NCBI GenBank assembly: GCA_003445855.1
Contig: DMCG01000041.1
Span: 9,141 to 17,597 of the forward strand
Origin: Spartobacteria bacterium
Lineage (GTDB): Bacteria; Verrucomicrobiota; Verrucomicrobiia; Chthoniobacterales; UBA10450
Direction of reading: 5' to 3'
Length of the DNA: 8,457 nt
Shown here in pieces: positions 4,868-8,457 of the stretch. The notes beneath the pieces are model-generated. The model was not told the DNA's origin, did not search any database, and saw nothing but the letters and a program-made list of their open reading frames with translations. Position 1 is the first letter of the stretch; each line of letters opens with the position of its first letter. Position numbers and translations under genes: made by a program.

Positions 4868-6814
4868 CTACCTGATGCGATTGAGGAGCATTTCGGCGAT
4901 ACGTGCGGAATTATCCAGCTGAACCGCAGCGGTTTCGAAAGCTGTGCCGCTTTTCTCACTTGTAACAGCGTTCGAACTGAGTGTGACGCGCACGGAGTTG
5001 CTGCGCCACTTTAGGATGAGCTGGGCAATTTCGAAACTCGAGGAGAGTTCAACCCCCGCGAGCTCGAGATGCGCGAGAAGTTGCATCGTCATTGTCGCGG
5101 CGGCCGCCGGAATGAGCTCTACGCCATCGCGCGCATGCGCGGGCATGATAGTCACATCGGCGATCTCAAAGGCATTACGCATTTGCGCGGGCTGGAATGG
5201 CTGCAGAGTTGGAATCAGGCGAACGATCGTAATTTGGCCGTTTCCATCGAGCTCCGTTCGACCGAGTTGAAAACCGGTTTTCAGCGGAAGCGTCTCGCGC
5301 AGCGCGGCCGACGGCACATGAAGTGACACGGTGAAAGAAGATAGCCGGGCACGAACGGCTCCCATCTGGAGTTGCGGCGTGAATTGCATCGATACGACTT
5401 CCAAAAAAAGACCCAGGACAACGTCGTGTCGGCCATCCGAAATGACGGGAGCGGAAAAGGTTGGGGCTTTGGGCGCCGTCGTTCCCGGTTCGGGTTGTTT
5501 CGAAGGCTGTGCAGAAACGACGGCGGGAGGCGATTTTGAACGGTATTTGCCATCCGCCGGCTGTTTTGTTTCATCTCGCAAAAGGTCCGCCGCGGCGACG
5601 GCCGCAGCGCTGCCCGGCGTGATAGTTTCCACGGATACTGACGCCGGCAGCGGCTCCGCCGTCAATATTCGCCGCACTAGATCGACAAGCTCATCCGAGA
5701 AAAATGGCTTGGCAATGGTTGCGACCACATTATCAAGGCGCGCGGCAGCTGCGGTCATTTCCGGAACGTGGCCAGACATCATCAAAACCGGCACGTGGGC
5801 GGTTCGTTCGTCCTGCAACAGTCGGCGGCAAATCTCGTCGCCATTCAGGTCGGGCAGACTGTAATCGAGAATGACGAGGTCCGGCAGAACACGAGCAATT
5901 TCTTTCATTCCGCTCGTGCCTTTGAGTGCGGTTGTGATTTGTAAATTCGGCTCAGCGGTTGCGAGTACATCTTCAACAAAAATAAGAAGCATCTCGGTAT
6001 CATCGATCACGACAATTTTCTTGCCGGGCTTCGGGCTCGATTTTTCCTGGGAAGCGTTCTCTGACGGCGGGATGCTCGATGGTGAAGCGAACTTGGCCCG
6101 CCGCCGGACTTCGAAAAACACCGGTGCCCAGGCTCCGTGAATCGTGCGTGGGGTAGGGGCGGGTTTGCCTGCCTCTCTCATCCGCGCTCGAGGCCAACTG
6201 AGCATCTCATCCAAAGCAGCCTCGCCGCGGAGCTTTCCGGTTTCCGCGTGGAAAATTTGCCCGTCCACGACATGGATATCGCCGGCACGATCGCCGCTTG
6301 CGTTCACTTTGAGAAGGGCACTGGATCCACTCGCGCAATGCAGCACCACAATGTCGGGCAGACCGAGATGGCGCAAAGTTCCGCGCGAGGTCGCCGATTC
6401 AGCCTCCCTCCAGGGTCCGAGCAAAGCCTGGACCGCGGCCCCGAAATCCGCGACTTCGAAACGCTTTTCGATGAATTGTAAAGCTCCGTGCGCTCTACAC
6501 TCGGTGGCTATCTCGTGAGAAATTCCCGGAGCTATGATAAGCGCCCGCGCGTCGGGACGGGCGTTTTGCATCTCGTGCAAAAATTCAGTTATGCCCGAAT
6601 AGGGCGGATCAAAATCGATCACAAATAAGTCAGGAGCAATCTGGTCAGCGAGAACGCGCGCTTCCGCGATTGAACGGGCCACACTGGTGGCGTGACGAGG
6701 TGCGAACTTCTTCAGCGCTGAGCCGATCGCCACCGCAAGTGCGTCGTACTCTTCGATGAGAAGAATGCTACCTCGCGGCGTGGTCCCGGCAGCGGATGGA
6801 AGCGAAGCAGGCAC
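4868..6814 (-). CDS. Response regulator: REC-PATAN(DUF4388)-REC with repeat-built C-terminus
   Basis: This 648-residue protein looks like a cytoplasmic phosphorelay or signal-integration protein. Receiver 1 (about 16-133) has acidic E21/E22, likely phospho-acceptor D67 and K117, but Ala (A95) where Thr/Ser is usual. Residues 145-215 match a PATAN/DUF4388 domain (GTLRHLGLPDIV...GDIHVVDGQIFHAETGK...AALDEMLSW). Receiver 2 (266-385) is canonical: D271/D272, D317 (VILDYSLPDLNG), S347 and K369. A Pro/Ala/Ser-rich linker (about 386-455) leads to a 190-residue C-terminal region not recognised as any known output domain. That region appears to contain about five units patterned like FEIADVTIMP. The start is GTG at 6814; an in-frame stop lies 48 bases upstream (6863-6865) with no better start between, and the ribosome site is weak. 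It follows the FtsX-type permease gene by 114 bases and may be co-transcribed with it. No DNA-binding domain is seen. Confidence 0.88.
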   Translation of the reverse strand: MPASLPSAAGTTPRGSILLIEEYDALAVAIGSALKKFAPRHATSVARSIAEARVLADQIAPDLFVIDFDPPYSGITEFLHEMQNARPDARALIIAPGISHEIATECRAHGALQFIEKRFEVADFGAAVQALLGPWREAESATSRGTLRHLGLPDIVVLHCASGSSALLKVNASGDRAGDIHVVDGQIFHAETGKLRGEAALDEMLSWPRARMREAGKPAPTPRTIHGAWAPVFFEVRRRAKFASPSSIPPSENASQEKSSPKPGKKIVVIDDTEMLLIFVEDVLATAEPNLQITTALKGTSGMKEIARVLPDLVILDYSLPDLNGDEICRRLLQDERTAHVPVLMMSGHVPEMTAAAARLDNVVATIAKPFFSDELVDLVRRILTAEPLPASVSVETITPGSAAAVAAADLLRDETKQPADGKYRSKSPPAVVSAQPSKQPEPGTTAPKAPTFSAPVISDGRHDVVLGLFLEVVSMQFTPQLQMGAVRARLSSFTVSLHVPSAALRETLPLKTGFQLGRTELDGNGQITIVRLIPTLQPFQPAQMRNAFEIADVTIMPAHARDGVELIPAAAATMTMQLLAHLELAGVELSSSFEIAQLILKWRSNSVRVTLSSNAVTSEKSGTAFETAAVQLDNSARIAEMLLNRIR

Positions 6815-6928
6815 GTCGGCAATGGCTCGAGATGGCGAGAATAAAAGAAGCGTCAGGCATGGTCAAAGCAAAGGAGGTGCAAGTTGCGTGCCCTGGTGGT
6901 AGGAACCGCCGCCCCGTCGGTCGATTCG

Positions 6929-8167
6929 TTATTCGTAGCGCAACGCTTCCATCGGGTCGAGACCCGCTGCCCGAACTGCCGGGTACAAACCAAACCCGAT
7001 GCCGATTGCCGAGCAGACGATCAGCCCGGCAAATGCCCACCCGAAAGGAAAGATCAGGTCTACCTTTAGCCAAAGAGCGAGCAAATCCCCGCCGATTACT
7101 CCGAGAACGATCCCGAGGACGCCGCCTGCTTCGGAGATAAAGACGGCCTCGGTCAAAAATTGCCGCAGGATATCGCGACTGCGCGCGCCGATTGATTTGC
7201 GGATGCCGATTTCTTTTGTTCGCTCGGTCACGCTTACGAGCATGATGTTCATAATGCCGATGCCCGCCGCCACCAGAGCGATAAAGCTGATGACAAAGGC
7301 GCCGATGCGCACGACGCCGGCAATGCTGGCGAACGCGCTCTTGAGTGAATCGTTGGAGTAAATTTCGAAATCGTTTTCCCGATTGGCCGCCAACCCTCGC
7401 GCAATGCGCATCGCACCGATCCCTTTATCGAGCGTCCCATTGTAAGTTTCGTGCGAAAACGATTGAGTCGCGATGTTGATCGTCCGGTTTGCTTCGCCAT
7501 AATTTTCAAAGAATCGTGAGATTGGCATCGCGCAAATATCGTCCTGGCTTTGGCCAAAAGCCGTTCCTTTTTCCGCGAGGACACCGATAATCGTGTAGGT
7601 GTGTCCGCTCAGCCGGATCACTTTTCCGATGGGCGTTTCGTGCGGAAATAACCGCTTCTCGATTATTTTGCCAACGACGAGGACGCTGCGAGCCAGCGCC
7701 ACATCTTCATCGTTGATGTTGCGTCCGTAGGCAAGCGTATAGGCATTTGCGGTCAAAAAGCTTCGGTTTGTCCCCACCACCGTCAGGCTCGGCGTCGTTT
7801 TTACTCCGTTGTAAACTGCTTGTCCTTTGCTGTAATCGAAGACCTTGAGGCAGATCTCACTCGCGTTGCCTTCCATTAGCTCGTAATAGCGCATCGCCTG
7901 CCGATACCTGATGTTCTGCCGGTTCTGATACTTTTTCTTTACGTTCCCGCCGGCATCTATGTTTACCGGGTACTTGGCGAATTGAAAAATGTTGGAACCG
8001 AGAAAACTTATGCCGCTCTCGATCGAAGCTTGCAGTGCGCCGATTGCCGTCATCACCGAGATGACGGAAAACACTCCGATGGTGATGCCGGTCATCGTCA
8101 AGGCGGCGCGCAACTTGTTTGCCCCGAGCGAAGACAGAGCCATCGTTATGATCTCACGAAATCGCAT
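6929..8167 (-). CDS. MacB/FtsX-type ABC transporter permease
   Basis: This 412-residue inner-membrane permease is of the type VII (MacB/LolCDE) ABC class, lacking its own ATPase. The order is typical: a membrane helix at about 20-42, a large periplasmic domain (about 43-285), then three helices (about 286-310, 340-362, 375-396) forming the FtsX domain. Hallmarks are GIGIMNIMLVSVTERTKEIGIRKSIGA (302-328; two parts of this stretch are diagnostic) and the LDPMEALRYE ending. Such proteins use mechanotransmission with a separate ATPase and a periplasmic adaptor, here presumably upstream beyond the window. A second permease of the same class ends 32 bases upstream, so the two are likely one operon. 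The ATG at 8167 has no Shine-Dalgarno site and is directly preceded by AAGATCGAC. Substrate is unknown (antibiotic, peptide or lipoprotein are possibilities). Confidence 0.94.
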   Translation of the reverse strand: MRFREIITMALSSLGANKLRAALTMTGITIGVFSVISVMTAIGALQASIESGISFLGSNIFQFAKYPVNIDAGGNVKKKYQNRQNIRYRQAMRYYELMEGNASEICLKVFDYSKGQAVYNGVKTTPSLTVVGTNRSFLTANAYTLAYGRNINDEDVALARSVLVVGKIIEKRLFPHETPIGKVIRLSGHTYTIIGVLAEKGTAFGQSQDDICAMPISRFFENYGEANRTINIATQSFSHETYNGTLDKGIGAMRIARGLAANRENDFEIYSNDSLKSAFASIAGVVRIGAFVISFIALVAAGIGIMNIMLVSVTERTKEIGIRKSIGARSRDILRQFLTEAVFISEAGGVLGIVLGVIGGDLLALWLKVDLIFPFGWAFAGLIVCSAIGIGFGLYPAVRAAGLDPMEALRYE

Positions 8168-8176
8168 GTCGATCTT
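8166..8176 (-). repeat. Dispersed motif copy AAGATCGACAT at a start codon
   Basis: An exact copy whose last two bases are the first two bases of the permease start codon, so the motif fills the place of a ribosome binding site on the minus strand. Confidence 0.6.
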
Positions 8177-8216
8177 ATCTTAGAGTCTTAGATGCTAGAT
8201 TATTCATATCTTAGAG
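8176..8216. repeat. TCTTAGA-type short repeats between the two permease genes
   Basis: TCTTAGA occurs at 8178-8184, 8186-8192 and 8209-8215, and the longer TATCTTAGAG is repeated exactly at 8176-8185 and 8207-8216. The last copy lies in the final codons of the upstream permease (coding Leu-Arg-Tyr), so the linker may have arisen by local duplication of the gene end. It resembles in style the AAATCTG array near 2418. Confidence 0.65.
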
Positions 8217-8457
8217 CCGTCACAGGATCCAAACGTGAAGCCGACCACGCCGGTGCGAAGCCTGAAATAAGACCGGTCAATACCGACACGATCATGCTCA
8301 AGGCAACTAAATTGAATGAAAAATGAATCGGAAACGACGGAAACCCTTTGCCGATCCCGAAGCACATCAAATAAGCAACGGCTAGCCCAATAAATCCCCC
8401 GAGTAGGCAAAGCGCAGTGGACTCGATGAGGAATTGAAGAAGGATTGTCCGTCGGCG
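8200..8457 (-). CDS. MacB/FtsX-type permease, C-terminal part (cut by window edge)
   Basis: Reading the minus strand from the window edge to the TAA at 8202-8200 gives 85 residues that match the C-terminal end of a MacB-type permease. It begins RRRTILLQFLIESTALCLL, corresponding to the segment after the KxxGA motif, followed by a membrane helix at about 12-31 and a second at about 49-68. It ends SRLDPVTALRYE, nearly the same ending as the downstream permease (GLDPMEALRYE). The start and periplasmic domain lie beyond the window. It is separated from the next permease by 32 bases, so the two are likely co-transcribed and probably form a paired (heterodimeric) or duplicated permease set; which of these applies is not decidable here. 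Confidence 0.9.
   Translation of the reverse strand, partial: RRRTILLQFLIESTALCLLGGFIGLAVAYLMCFGIGKGFPSFPIHFSFNLVALSMIVSVLTGLISGFAPAWSASRLDPVTALRYE

Noticed and set aside
4831..4876. A possible hairpin (ATCAGG with CCTGAT, plus CCG with CGG) between the convergent stops of purB and the response regulator.
   Set aside because: The stem is short and interrupted, the loop is long, and no T-tract follows on either strand, so it does not qualify as an intrinsic terminator.
5331..5864. Plus-strand open frame of 177 codons opposite the response regulator.
   Set aside because: It is antisense to recognisable receiver coding sequence and shows low-complexity Ser/Arg/Ala composition with no motif.
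6870..7069. A strong plus-strand ribosome site AAAGGAGGTG at 6870-6879 followed by a TTG-started 61-codon frame at 6884.
   Set aside because: The frame runs almost entirely antisense to the permease gene and its translation resembles nothing known. The ribosome site is probably chance, although it is the best such site in the window.

Overview
The window is an 8.5 kb piece of a moderately GC-rich bacterial chromosome. Six complete genes, one small gene and one gene cut by the right edge fill nearly all of it. There is no rRNA, tRNA, insertion sequence or CRISPR array. Gene style (GTG starts, few Shine-Dalgarno sites, double-membrane-type efflux permeases, a PATAN-containing response regulator, heptamer-repeat linkers between genes) suggests a Gram-negative soil lineage, possibly Verrucomicrobiota near Chthoniobacterales. 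That placement is an inference from general resemblance and is not proven here.

Left block, minus strand (15-2344): an MsbA-like fused ABC exporter is followed, with a 4-bp ATGA overlap, by a left-handed beta-helix O-acetyltransferase. The pair looks like part of an envelope glycan or lipid module that continues off the left edge. A 104-bp divergent spacer with heptamer repeats separates it from a DedA-family membrane protein on the plus strand (2449-3087).

Centre, plus strand: a very compact transcription unit holds a consensus sigma-54 (-24/-12) promoter (3197-3213), a 60-residue basic protein of unknown function (3233-3415) and a strong intrinsic terminator (3443-3482). It is followed by purB, adenylosuccinate lyase (3530-4825), whose key active-site residues are all recognisable.

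Right block, minus strand: two consecutive MacB/FtsX-type permeases (the first truncated by the window edge; 8200-8457 and 6929-8167) lead into a 648-residue response-regulator-like protein (4868-6814). This has the order receiver, PATAN/DUF4388, receiver, low-complexity linker, and an unrecognised C-terminal region that appears to be built from about five short beta-type repeats. It converges on purB with only 42 bp between the stop codons.

Two patterns cut across the genes. The 10-mer AAGATCGACA (usually CAAGATCGACAT) occurs seven times exactly, on both strands, in coding and non-coding DNA and often at gene borders. One pair forms a perfect 12-bp inverted repeat inside the ABC exporter gene. 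Short heptamer repeats (AAATCTG or TCTAAGA) also sit where ribosome binding sites would be expected. These patterns, the sigma-54 mini-gene and the repeat-built C-terminus of the response regulator are the parts most likely to be undescribed.
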